A DNA stretch of 64,000 nt from Pholiota molesta (taxonomy: Eukaryota > Basidiomycota > Agaricomycetes > Agaricales > Strophariaceae): the NCBI GenBank assembly GCA_014925825.1, contig JACGCK010000054.1:222914-286913 (forward strand). The letters run 5' to 3'. Below, one piece after another: positions 30,236 through 41,640 of the stretch. Numbering within the stretch: the stretch's first letter is position 1; every line of letters starts with the position of its first letter. The translations under genes and the position numbers were made by a program. Under the pieces are notes generated by a model. It saw only the letters and a program-made list of their open reading frames with translations, searched no databases and had not been told where the DNA came from.

Positions 30236-32020
30236 GCTTGAGAGAAGTGATTGGAGTATGTAGTGAGTACTGAATAATCGAAAGCTTTGAATTTGTTGGG
30301 GAAATAGTACACGGCAAATCACAGGTACTTATAAGATTTCTAAATGTCTAGCTTAACTCCAGCTCATATACTCTGGATTGCAGTTCAGCTGTTTCTCGTG
30401 CATTCTAAGTCCAGTCGTCTTCGAGATTTGTTGAGCGGCCCTGATGGAATTATCTCGCCCATTATTTTACGTCACAAAGCGCAGTGTGGCAAGCAAGGCA
30501 CGGCCAAGGTTCGATCTATAGCCTAGGTGCTGAGTGGAGTGCGACGCCGACGACGACGCCGAGTGAGATCTGACGGGACATTGTTAGTTGAGATTACATG
30601 CAAAAAGGTAAGGACTTACGCGCCTTAACCCGTGGCCATACGCGATCTCTCGCGCAAGCTGCTGCGGTGAGATAGTAGATATATTCTGCCAGCCAGCAAC
30701 CACGCCCTCCGCGGCGCCGGACACTGCGCCGGGTGGATGTGTCGTCGTTGTCCGTCCTGTGGTACTTCGCAGGCCATCGTCGGCTAGACCGCGCAGATTT
30801 AGCACAGATGGCGATGTTCGTCGACTCGGAAGCGTCGCGGTTGGTTTGGCGGCTCTGGACTTGTGTGCGCTCTCAAGCAGTGGGAAGCGAGCTCATCGTC
30901 GTCGCGGGTGCTGCCTATCGTGCACGGTGGGAGGTGGACAGGCCGCAGTGAAGTCCTGGTTGCCCGTGGCGCTTCGCGGGGCATCGATGACGCGGATGCC
31001 CGGGTCCCGGATCTGGGAAAGAAATGGACTTGTGCGCCATCGAGGAGTGTTGGTGCGGGAGGGCGGAACGCATTGTAGTCGGGGCCACGGCGATGTCTGC
31101 GGGTGATCGTTGTGCGGAGCGGTAGGATGGGGAGTTGTGGTGGCGGCCATGGAGTGATGGGAGGGCGCGGCATTGTGACACATGTGACATCAGACCACAT
31201 TCCTTCAGCCCATAATAACTCGGTCAATTTTGCCGAGGAAGATAATTTTTTTCGCTTGTATTTTAGATATAACATGAATAATTTATCGAGGTAAGTTTTG
31301 TAGAAAGTTGGTTTATGTGGCAGGTGGTATAACTACATTTAGCGGTGGTGACTATCCAACTCGAAGCGCGCGCTTAGGATTGACTTTAAACTCCGCTTGA
31401 AATTCATGTCCATGATTATCTGATTCATTTCGGACTCGTCGTCCCAGTCCTGTCTGTTCTATTATCACACACACAGTCACTATCAGTACTTGCTGCGTGC
31501 CTCTCCCCTCCAATGAGGGATGTAGGCCGGCACGATTGGTATGGGAGAATAAGGATAACAGGGATGACGTGTCATCGTCATTTCCTGGCAAGGTATGTGG
31601 CGCCTTTGATACTATAGCAAATGTATAACTTACACATATGGTTCACATTCTAGATTATTGTGTCCACCATCTCGCTCTTCAATGTGACAACTCGAAAATG
31701 AACGCCTCTGCTATGACTGCACGGTCATGATTCATGGATCATCAGCAAGGCTTCAGTGCTCTCAAGAAGGCACCAGAGCACAAGATCGACCTGAAGAGAC
31801 TCGACATCATGAGCTACTGCAGGACATCCTACCAACGACCGTCTGCATTTACAAAGAGGTGGCAATGCTTGCAACCTCTGCAGAATGCAGACGCTGGATT
31901 GGAGGCTTCCTCGTTGACACAACTCAATTTTGGATCCAAAGGGAAAGTTTGTGGTCATATCAAAAGTACATTTTATTCAATCACAATCCAATTTAATGTG
32001 CTAATTGAAACATGTCATAT
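30236..32020. other. Helitron interior with GC-rich module, no confident gene
   Basis: Between the two Helitron genes, about 30600-31150 is GC-rich. Its reverse complement resembles segments of the tandem duplication at 49.4 and 59.4 kb, including a shared 28-base block containing ATGCCCCGCGAAGCGCCACG at about 30963-30990. Several overlapping Arg/Pro-rich open frames exist but none has exon signals or a recognisable domain. The rest (30236-30600, 31150-32020) holds short frames only. Confidence 0.45.
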
Positions 32021-35000
32021 CTATAGGAGTACTTCAGGGTACACGACGTTACGTGCCAAACATGCAGTTTGGTTTTCTGGTAATAAAATTTTGATGTTAT
32101 GGCTTGATGTTGCACGAGAGAGCGCAACATACAGCTGTCCATGGGCAAATACTGGAGATGATAGGTAGAGACCAACGTGCTGGACTGATTGTCCTTGAGA
32201 TTTATTTATACTCAGAGTCTCAGAGCGAAGGCCAGTCTGACAGGGAACTGACGTCGTCTGAAGTGGAACGAAAAGGTGGTGACATTTGAAGGGGTGAGAG
32301 AGATTCGAGGAATGAAAGCGCGCTGGCCGTCGTGTTTTCCACCAATCAACTGAACTTCAAGGACTTGTTCTCGCATCCGTGTAATAATCATCCGCGTGCC
32401 ATTGCAAAGGCCTTGAGAAGGTGAGAGATTTCGCAGGAGAATGATTGGGCATCCAACTTTCAAGTATAGCTCACCGGGAGGAAGTCCAGAGGCTGTAATT
32501 GAACGTAGAAATTCTATCGGAATTGGGTCCTCGTTATCAGGATCGGCTCCAGCTTCATGAACCATTTCGTCTGCACTGATGTACAGACCAATGTCTCCTG
32601 CCATCTTGTCCAAAATTGACCGATTGATACCATCAACATCAATATTGCGTGGTGCGAGAATCATTCGGTTCAGAAAATACTCGGGTTCAGGAGGACAGTT
32701 GCCAAAATTAATTGCGGGATAAATTGAGTCGATGAGAGTATCAACATCATGAACACGCATGTATTCAGGAAATTGAACCTCATTGTTGGCAGTCATATTT
32801 TGGCCTCGACCCACTTCCAGGAGCCATTGAGCGAACTCGCGAGCATCAGCATTTCCACGTTCTATGCACATATTTTGGCGCAAGTAGAGAATTTCGATGG
32901 ATTCCCATAGCAATGATTTTTGTATTGTTGCATTGACAATATCTTCGCGGGATCCTTTGGGAACAATGGGAAGTGTTTGGTTAAAGTCACCGCTGACCAT
33001 GACTGTTTTTCCAGCAAAAGGCCGATCAACATTGCAAACATCTCGGAAGGTTCGATCAACAGCTTCAACAGCGAAACGATGTTGTGCGCCTATTTCGTCC
33101 CAAATGATAGCCTTGGTTGCTCTCAAGAGCTCTGCACGGGTACTGCGTTTGGATATATTACACATAGAATGCTCCGAGAGGCCATCAATAGGAATTTTGA
33201 ACATTGAATGGGCTGTCCGACCACCCTGAAGGAGGAGCGCTGAGATCCCTGATGAGGAAACACAAAGGATAATATTTCCCTCGCTGCGCAGTTTGGAGCA
33301 GATGGCATCGAAAAGAAATGTTTTGCCCGTACCACCTGGCCCACAAAGAAAGAAAACTTTTCCTTCATCGTGATCAATTGAGGACACAACATGTTCATAG
33401 GCTACACTTTGGTTGTGATTAAGCAGGGGAAGTCGTTCATTGAGATGTTCGAGCTCATCATGTCGGTTGTAATTTAATTGCTCTGCAATCAGTGGATTCA
33501 TTGTCAATGCAGTCCAATCTTTCTGCGGCTTGGGCATTGATGGCCAATCATCCAAGGAATGTCCTGAGTCACCTAGGATCTTGTCGAGCAAGAATAGACC
33601 ATAATCATAGATGTCGTCTTCGGATGGTGCAGCAATCCCCATGGTCCGTAAGCGGTAATGGAGATCATCGCAGATGTGAATGCGGAACTCCATCCACAGA
33701 ACATCAGGCTGCGTGAGATCACTGAAAAGTAAGAGCATCACAAATAGATGACGGAGGCGTGTACCAGTACACATATCAGCAGCTTCCTGGAGACAAATCC
33801 GCCATTCACCATCGTCTTGGAGAAGACCTCGAGCAAGGCATGCAGCATGATAGGTAGGGTATGGAGCATTGTTATTATGGCCAGGAACTCTGTGGAGATC
33901 TTCAAATGATGTTGCTCCCTTTACAGCAGTGAGTAATGTACGAAGATAAAATTGTTCGCCTGCTGTAGGTTTAATGAAGTACATCCGGCCAAGTGCAAAG
34001 CCTTTTTGTCGAATCTTCCATGATCGTGAATTCCCATCGTATACAAAATGCTGTGGGAATTCCTGATAAGTGTATTTGTGTGCTTCTTCTCCCAAGGCCC
34101 CATGATCAGCATTAGCTTCAAAAAATGCGGTAAGAGTAGTGCGTTCAGTTAGCCCACGGTGAACAACATCCTGGAGGTTCTCCCCTGGATGAAATGCAAT
34201 CATATGATGTCCTTCAAGGTGGACCTGAAGCCGAACAACATTTGGAACCATTTTGTGAGTTTTGAAAGATAGAATATGCCAAGCTGCATCTGGAGCGGTG
34301 ATATAACGACCTAAAACCCATCTTTGGACCTCGTTGTGCTGATTGATTTCGAGCATCCCTTGATCTGGGCCTTTGTGAACATACTTGAAAGCATATTTGA
34401 AGGACCCCAGAGATACAGCACATTCAACGTTTATGTGACATGAAAATAGACCACAAAGAAAAGGAGAATAGGGGACTATCCAGCAATTGTCCAACATGTG
34501 CCCACGAACTTCATATGCTCTGCCATCATCTGGACGGCAGTATAGTGGATATCCATGAGGATCAAGTGTCGTAAAAGGCTGGAAGTCTTTTGGGTACCCC
34601 TTCATACATTTCTTTGAAATAGGATCCATACATGGTGCTTGAGGGTCAAGATCGCCGCAGGGCCCATGGACCATTGACTTTTTGATTGTTTCGAATAGAA
34701 TTGGTTGGGTTATGGGATCTGGCCATCGTGCCCATATGCAGGCATCAATATCATCGGGTGTCATCAGTTTGTACGGCTCCTTCAAAAATATCAGACAGTG
34801 CATGTGGGGAAGCCCGCGTTTCTGAAATTCAATCGTGTAGACGTATGCAACAGCGGGCCCAAATACACTATCCTTATATATAAAGTCGAGAAGGGCTTTC
34901 TTCTTCAACTGAAAGACGCGAGCAACTAATTCGGGACGATCATGTGCAGTTTGGCCGGGAAGCAGCTCCCGCGTAATCTCTGGCCACTCTGGATCCGTCG

Positions 35001-37537
35001 TCATTGTCAGAAAAATATCCACCTTGCGGAAAAAGCGCGCGATGGCCATCGAATCTTGAAAGCATTGATGCATGTTACGGGGGCCTCCAGTATATGAAGA
35101 GGGAAGGATGATACGTTGTCCGAGGTCATTGAGGTCCAAATTGTCACCTTCATCAGCAATTGCATCTCCAAGGTTGTTGAATCGAGCAGCGCGGATAGTG
35201 TCCTGGTTACGTTCAACCCATTGCAGACGCTGTTGGTCAATGGAGGCATACATGTCAACAATGTATCGCTCAAAAAGATGCGAGCCATAAAGCAGGGTAT
35301 TAAACTCCTCGTCACCATGATACTGGATGCAGTACGCGACATACCGCATTAATGTCAAGCGTCGTGAGGCAGAGATTGGTTCATCATCATCGTCGTCTTC
35401 TTCTTCAATCCCACGTTCCCTCCGTGACTGGCGTCGTCGCATCCGGTTTTGTATGCGACTACTTTCCTGAGATTCTGTCTCAGAAAGACGTAGGCCTGGG
35501 TGCCAGCCATTTTCGCCATAGGGAAAGAGAAGAGGGTATTGGAGTGGTACATAGGCAGGATGAAGATCACTTATACGATGTAATGGGCCAGCTCTTTGTC
35601 GAAGAACAATGTCTCGCGGTTCCTTGTCTGCGCCCGGGAGAATAACAGCAATATCATCGGATGTGGGCAAGTTGTAGCGATGATGATCCAGTCGAGGAGT
35701 GAGTCGTAGGTAAACTTCGACGTCGTTAGCAGGATCGTAGGTCTGGAGGATTTCATAGGCTTGGCGATAGAGGGGCACATATTGATGGTTTTCATTCAGC
35801 ATATTTTGGAGTGATGCCATAGTGTGCGCATCCAGATGAATATTTCTCTGCATTCGTGTCTCCAGGGCAGCTTCAGGGTCATAGAGGTACAGCTGAGCAT
35901 ACTACGGCACCTCACCATTAGTAGGTTCGAGAGCACCCGACCGATGACAAAGTTCGCCGGATATGCGAAAAACAGGTGCTCGGGTCCCATTGTTGATAGC
36001 CTGGTCCTCACGAACACCAAGAGATGTGAACGATAGCGCTCGATTATATGGCCATAGTTCTTTGCGGAATTTTTTGGCATTAGGGTCGACCACAGACGTG
36101 AGTAGGGAGCGAAGGGGTTCTGGAGGAGGTCGACGCCGCGGAATTGACACATAGCCATTGAGACAACACATTCCGAAGTGAGGCGTTGTTTTCGAGCTCT
36201 TTGAAAGCCGTTCCGCAAGCCAATGACGTGCTCCACAATAAGTACATCGCGAGTTCATTTGCCCTAAGTCATGACGTCGAAGAGGGTCCTCATAAGGTTT
36301 CCGTCCAGCTAGGAAAAGAGCTGCTCTGCGGTATTCGGTGGGTTGCCCTACAAAGTCTGGATTATTAACATCAGCTTATGTATAAGGTATTCTGACTTAC
36401 CGACATCAACCGCTGCTTCATGTTCATACTGTCGCCGCCTTTGCTGGCCAATGGACCTTGCTGTTGCTTGTCGCGCTGCATCACGATCGCGTGCCTGTCC
36501 TAGTGTTGTGCGCATTCGTGTAGATCGACGTGGCTCATGGGGTGGAGAAAGTGTCAACGGAGGTGTAAGAAGCCCTGAATGCATTGCTGGTGGGTGTTCT
36601 TCAATGACAGCCATTGGAGCCTGAGGCGTCTCGTGAACAATGCTGTTGAGTATGCGTTGCCGTTCCTCTCTTTCGCGAGCCCGACGTCTTCGTTGTCCTA
36701 GCACTCGTAGACTTAGATGTTCCTGCGCCTAGATAACGGTATGAGATATTGTATACAGATTGAACACATGTCGTACCTCTTCATGGCTTGGAGGGATATT
36801 TTCATCTCGGTGCAGAGTTCCATGTGCATGGTTCGAAGACACCTCGTGGATAGAAGTCGCCCTCTCGTGTTCGCGCTCCTGTCGCAAGCACTGTCCGAGA
36901 GAACGGCTTCGACTGGATCCATAGGGCTATAAGATTGTCAGATCTGCACTGTGCACGATGGAGGTATTCAATGATACGTACTTCTGTTAGCACAAATCCA
37001 TTCCGTGTTTCATCAACATTGCCAGAGAACGATCCTTGTAGAAGAGGAGATGTGTTTGAGTGTACAGGGAGAGAGGCCGACGGTGGTGCATGGCCATGGG
37101 ATGATCCCTGACAGGCACCAGGCAGGTTCGGGTGGGTGGATGGTGTCGGTGGAGGTTGGGAATTCGGAGGTGTGATAGGAATTCGGTGTTGGAGATTTTC
37201 ATCCGTGTTCAGAGTGATTTCGCGTAATCTCTGACGTTCTAGTTGTTGGTGTTGTTGTGCAGAATTGAGCGCATACTCGTAATAAGACCTATAAGTTGCA
37301 TCAGACACGATACTGAATGTCATTGTGAGTAACTCACATTAGCTCAAAGAATGGTAGCAGGTACTGAGAGGAATAAACCGGTTAGCTATACGCGTGCTTG
37401 AGATACACCTTGAGTGCAGGGGTCGTGATCGCGAAAGGAATCGTCGAGACAGTGCAGGCAGGGTACAGCCCAGACAAAGACTGGATCTCAAGCTTTATTG
37501 GTCGAATTTTGCACAAAAAAGGTGAAATTTTTGACAT
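32021..37537 (-). pseudogene. Helitron RepHel protein (HUH replication initiator plus Pif1-type helicase), two lesions
   Basis: Exons from 37537 (MSKISPFLCKIRPIKLEI) run through a Pro-rich N-terminus and a CTYCGARHWLAERL zinc-like motif. The Rep region has RGLPHMHCLIFL (the H-x-H metal site) and FKYVHKGPDQGM with the catalytic Tyr/Lys motif. The helicase has FFLCGPGGTGKTFLF (Walker A), AIIWDEIGAQ (Walker B) and MVSGDFNQTLPIV, and ends with [17 protein letters not shown] (motif VI) to the stop at 32021. It nicks and unwinds DNA for rolling-circle transposition. Two defects are visible: TAG at 35902-35904 (Gln expected before YAQLYLYDP), and a tandem CTCTGAG duplication (32211-32226) that shifts the frame before motif VI. 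Ignoring these two, the 1213-codon core is intact. Confidence 0.88.
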
Positions 37538-37748
37538 TGTTGGGATAAGGAATACAGAATTACAGAATGAAAGAGCAGTTACATGCAGTAACAATCGAGG
37601 TACGGATATCAGATGTATGTGTGAGGATGAGGAGGAAGAAAGGACTGTCGACAGGTCCTCCCGAATCGCCCCGCGCGCGCACTGCATGACGTAGCTTGGC
37701 TTCCGACTTATGTGTCAGCTTTCCCGTGACTTTTGTCTACCGTCTTCG

Positions 37749-37762
37749 CTTTATTATATAGA
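37749..37762 (-). other. Helitron 5' terminus
   Basis: On the minus strand the element opens TCTATATAATAAAG, close to the usual TC start and AT-rich Helitron 5' consensus, preceded by host base A. Confidence 0.85.
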
Positions 37763-38285
37763 TTTTCTTTCCATACTACTCATTGAAAACATAGAGATCC
37801 CAATCATGGACAATCGCGATCCCAAAAGTTCAGGCTGTACAAGAGCGGAGCTTTCCAAGGATACACTAACACCTCTTTACATTCGCCAATGTGCAATCCT
37901 CTCAGTGTGGGCGCTGAGAAAGAAGTACAATAATTGGATTATTATTATGGCGCTTGGACGCTTGACGCCAGTACTACGTATTTGCGTGATATCGAAGGGA
38001 GTGGCACAGCTGAGCTTTTCTTGCTTTAGCGCTTTAATGAGTGGGCCATGCAAAGGGAACCATTTCCGCGATATGCAGGCGCCTATATCCCAATTTGGAC
38101 ATCGGGCCTCCTTCGATACTGACATACCAACAACATTCACCTTCCTTGCTTTGCCGAAATAAGTAACGCAGACCTTGGCCAGTGGCATATCTTCTCCCCT
38201 TATAAAATCCCTTTCTCTCGTTATCCAGAATGAGCCTCTATCCCCACACATCACTCACACTTCTACCCATAACTCTCGAAGAGAA
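37763..38285. other. Intergenic/promoter region upstream of first tandem gene
   Basis: This lies to the right of the Helitron. It contains a clear TATA box near its right end and otherwise only short open frames. Confidence 0.5.
38201..38210 (+). promoter_or_regulatory. TATA box of first tandem gene
   Basis: TATAAAATCC stands 85 bp before the start codon at 38286. The same core, TATAAAATCC, precedes the paralogue at 39613. Confidence 0.7.
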
Positions 38286-38993
38286 ATGTCTTATCAGAAT
38301 TCCCGTAGTCCGAGCTCAGCAAAGATGGCTAGGAGCCCGAGGGCCATTGGTCCTATTCCTTGGGGAAAGGAAAATAAAGAATTCAAAGTAAGCTGGTAGC
38401 TTCTTCATCTTAACGACTCCTTAACTGATAATTTTTTCTTCAAGTACAACAAGGGCGACAGAGTCTTAATCCGGGAAGCCGATGATTCCCATTGGAATGT
38501 GGGAAAAGTATACCCAGACGAGGGAGGCAAGCGGTCTACATTTATGGTGCGACAGGAAGACGAAAATGGCCGCGTTTGTCGCTCCGGCCGTTTCTGTTCT
38601 CCTGAAAATCTGCGTGATATTCCCTTGGAGTATCTCACCGGCATGCAGACGTACCCAGCCCTTTCGGAAACGTTTCCACATAGAAACTATGACCGTTTGG
38701 TGAGTGCTAGTAGATGAGACAGACGCTATATATTTTATTCAACATTTCCTTGTCATTTCAGGAGTTTGTTTGGGCCGCCGTTGGGGTCGCCAAGCGGTCT
38801 GGAACTGCTCAGTTATTCGAGGCTTGGGTGCCAGCGATGTATCTCGTAAGCCATTTTTACCTCTGTATCATATAATAAATTCATTTCCATCCAGGCAAAG
38901 TCTTCTAGCCGCCATTCAGTCATAGTCCTTAAGGGAGAGTACACGAGTGATATACCAAGGATGGTATCGCGCGTTCGTCCTTACGAGGATTAA
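38286..38993 (+). CDS. Unrecognised 179-aa protein, tandem gene A
   Basis: Four exons (38286-38387, 38445-38699, 38762-38845, 38895-38993) join in phase 0 with GT-AG introns of 57, 61 and 49 bp, total 540 nt. A Ser-rich start (MSYQNSRSPSSAKMARSP) is followed by YNKGDRVLIREADDSHWNVG, whose opening recalls small SH3/Tudor-like barrels (K-G-D-x-V...W-x-x-G-x-V). FVWAAVGVAKRSGTA, EAWVPAMYL and a C-terminus ending VSRVRPYED follow. It resembles the next gene downstream (shared F-x-W-A-x-V, V-P-A-M-Y and R-P-Y near the end, both last exons 99 nt). I do not recognise the family. A chromatin- or RNA-reader role would be speculation from the barrel-like opening. Confidence 0.7.
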
Positions 38994-39612
38994 TTTGCGT
39001 CTACACTCAGATATTTGCACGGATGTGGTATTCATAATCTAGATAATGTTTTAAGATCGAGATTTTTCAGTTACACTACAACTGTATTACGCATATTTTA
39101 TTGAGAGTATTGAGTATCATATTGGGATCTAGCTCCCACTGAGGGATCTGAATTCTATGTCGACTTTACGCTTAGATGCGTGTGGCAACTAAACTTTCGT
39201 GTGCTTGACAGTAGATTGGCATGGTGCTTGACGCGGGGTGGGTACCGCCACTTTACTGTCTTCGCGCTTTGTGCCACTAAACTAAGATTTTCTTCTCACA
39301 AGACCCTCCTCCACCGCAGGCGCAGGCGTTACTTCCCAATTTAGAAATCCTGCTTCTGTCCACTACTTGGGTGCAAGAGCATGGTCAAAGCATTGCCAAC
39401 ATCATCCGCAGTCCTGTTGCTTGACCACGACACGAAAAAGCGTCGCTGACCTTATTTGCTCAATGGCTTCAAATTCCGGCAAGCCACTCACGCATGTGCG
39501 CGTGTATTTTACTGCTATAAAATCCCGTTTTCGGCATACAGACTGGACACCCATCCACCCACCCAACCAACCGATATCACTGAGCGCTACTTAGCATAAG
39601 TCTTGAGCAGAG
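38994..39612. other. Intergenic between the tandem genes
   Basis: This 619-bp spacer includes the 3' region of gene A and the promoter of gene B. Nothing else was recognised. Confidence 0.5.
39516..39525 (+). promoter_or_regulatory. TATA box of second tandem gene
   Basis: TATAAAATCC lies 97 bp before the ATG at 39613 and repeats the core promoter of the upstream paralogue. Confidence 0.7.
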
Positions 39613-40447
39613 ATGAATTCAGATCAACATCCGAGGCCTGTATATATGCACATGGGGACGACCAATGACTTCTCTCGTGTTCTTTGGCCCAATGCACGGA
39701 GCGCAGTCAGCTCGGCCCAGACAGAGAATGACTGGTTTGCACTTGGCCGTCCTCTAAAAGATGAACATTACTTTGCGGTGAGCCCATATATTTGATGAGC
39801 TTAATACTGGTTTTAACATGCATCATCAGATCGGACAAATGGTTTTGGTCCGGCGTAGCTTCACAGGCGCAAGCTGGCGAGCTGCCACGGTGATTGCACC
39901 GTTTATGATTGAATATGAATATGGGGTGAGTGGATTCTAGTCTGATATTGATGTTTTTCGCTTACCTGCAAATTATTTAATCTCCAGAGGAAGGAAGAGC
40001 GAATGTATAGAGTGAGGTTGTGTGATGAAGATGGAACGGGGGAAATAGCAGCATATTCCCCTCTTCGAGGAGAGATACGCGCTATGCCTTTGGAGTGTCC
40101 CCACCAGGGGACCGCCCACTTTCCCGAGCCTGAAGCAAGGTCTCATGTCAATCCATATAGCTTTCAGGTGAGTATGTCGAAGAAAGATTGTATATTTTGT
40201 CATCTAACCCTTGTCCATTTTGACTTCAGGATTTTATTTGGGCGACAGTTTGCGTGCGCGGAACTGCCAAGTGGGTTCCAGCTATGTACATTGTAAGGAT
40301 ATTACATCTATCGATCTTTCATGAATAACTTGATTGATCCTTTTATAGAAAAGAAGGTCCCGAAGCTGTCATTCCATACTAATTCTCGGAGGAGAACGTG
40401 AGGGCCAACCGTACACAACACGACAAATTCGTCCTTATATTGGCTAA
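39613..40447 (+). CDS. Unrecognised 200-aa protein, tandem gene B (paralogue of A)
   Basis: Five exons (39613-39777, 39830-39925, 39988-40167, 40230-40292, 40349-40447) join in phase 0, total 603 nt. After a variable N-terminus (MNSDQHPRPVYMHMGTTND), IGQMVLVRRSFTGASWRAAT aligns with the barrel-like segment of gene A. YRVRLCDEDGTGEIA aligns with its MVRQEDENGRV segment, and FIWATVCVRGTAKWVPAMYI with its FVWAAVGV...VPAMYL segment. The final 99-nt exon, ending RQIRPYIG, aligns with VSRVRPYED. Compared with A it carries one extra intron in the middle and lacks a short insert before VPAMY. Sequence identity is low but gene structure, order of motifs and core promoter agree, so I infer an old tandem duplication. 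Function unknown. Confidence 0.7.
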
Positions 40448-41640
40448 CAAGCCACATCAACGTTTCCGTACTTGTGGCGAGCTGAAAAGCTTTCATCCAT
40501 TTGTCTTTCTGATATGGCAACGAGCGCTTGAGATTCGGGTTACGTCATTACCAAAGTGTGTCTTATAGTCGTTCGGAGAATAAGAACGAGTAAAGCGTTA
40601 GATTTTGGCAATACCCTGACGTCTCCGGCGTCTTATACAATTGAATATTCGGATGCCAAAGTACTAGCTTTCAAATTAATTCATCAATTTCTCGAAATCA
40701 ACCTGCTGCAATGCCGCAATTTGGTCACAATCCACAAAGAGGAAAGCAAAACGTAGAATGCTACTACGAAAGTGACGGGAGTGTTGTTCTTTCTCTTGGC
40801 ATCTCGGCTCGGGCTCGGCTCGACGGGCGCTTAACTGATATGTTATGCCGGCAACATGCCGCTCACCGCGCATCGAATCATCCCTCGGGCTTCAATACAA
40901 TGTGCACTACCAGCACTACCTTTCGAATACTTCATGGGGTACCTATTTTGCTGGCGAGCGGGTAGACTCGTCACTTGATCGATTAATCATCGATCATAAA
41001 GTTTGCGGGTCCCGGACCCCAACTCCATCATTGCTGCGGAACTGTTGGAAGACTAACTAAGCCGACCGATAGGACGGCGTTAGTTACATGCTCAGTTATT
41101 ATGGCTGGATAATTTTTTCTGGAGCAAGCCCAGGTAAGCCAGCGGGAATGCCTCCAAGCATCGTAGTGAAGGATGTAGATTATTTATGTAATACGTCATT
41201 ATCTTCTTCCTATGCTTAAGCCTTACGCCGTACGGTTGCGAGGTTCGTTTCACCCAAAACTTTGGCTCCACGTAGCCCAACGCGCAGCTCACATATATGA
41301 TTCGGTAAATATCGCCTACAATTTCTTCATGATATCCGACTCCAGTTTGCTACCTTAGTCCTTTCGCCACAGCCGCGTTTCAATAGGCCATAGGATCAGC
41401 TGCTCGCCAACCTTGCTTCAAATTTGAATCAACGCTCAACACCAGGGTCACTCTAATCCCGTCACCTCCATCTACTTCAAGAAATTCGAGACGGCTGTCC
41501 CCTGGATGACATTGTATCCATCCAGCTCTTCCACGTTTCAGCGTTCGACACCAGCGCTTATCTTGTTCCATTCCCCCTTTTCGATTCCAAAGACATTTGA
41601 CTTGAAAGACCAACTCCAAACGACCTAAGAAACCACCACT
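40448..41640. other. Intergenic, about 1.2 kb without recognised gene
   Basis: Only short open frames without splice logic or family resemblance are present. The right end should hold the promoter of the mannosyltransferase gene. Confidence 0.45.

Larger units (their letters stand above)
28963..37762 (-). mobile_element. Helitron (rolling-circle transposon), 8.8 kb, both ends present
   Basis: On the minus strand the element starts TCTATATAATAAAG (37762 downward) and ends CTAG (28963). A 7-bp hairpin with a GAA loop, CCCGTGCGAAGCACGGG, lies 8 nt before the CTAG. It sits between a host A (37763) and a host T (28962), the A|T target of Helitrons. It encodes a RepHel protein (32021-37537) and a second gene on the same strand (29094-30235), plus a GC-rich stretch (about 30600-31150) related to sequence elsewhere in this window. 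The ends look functional. The RepHel gene has a nonsense codon and an 8-bp duplication, so the copy may now depend on helper proteins. Confidence 0.9.

Noticed and set aside
12660..35904. Repeat-induced point mutation as the cause of the two nonsense codons
   Set aside because: Both are compatible with C-to-T changes before A, but two sites are far too few, and the repeated Ngaro and duplication copies show no C-to-T excess.
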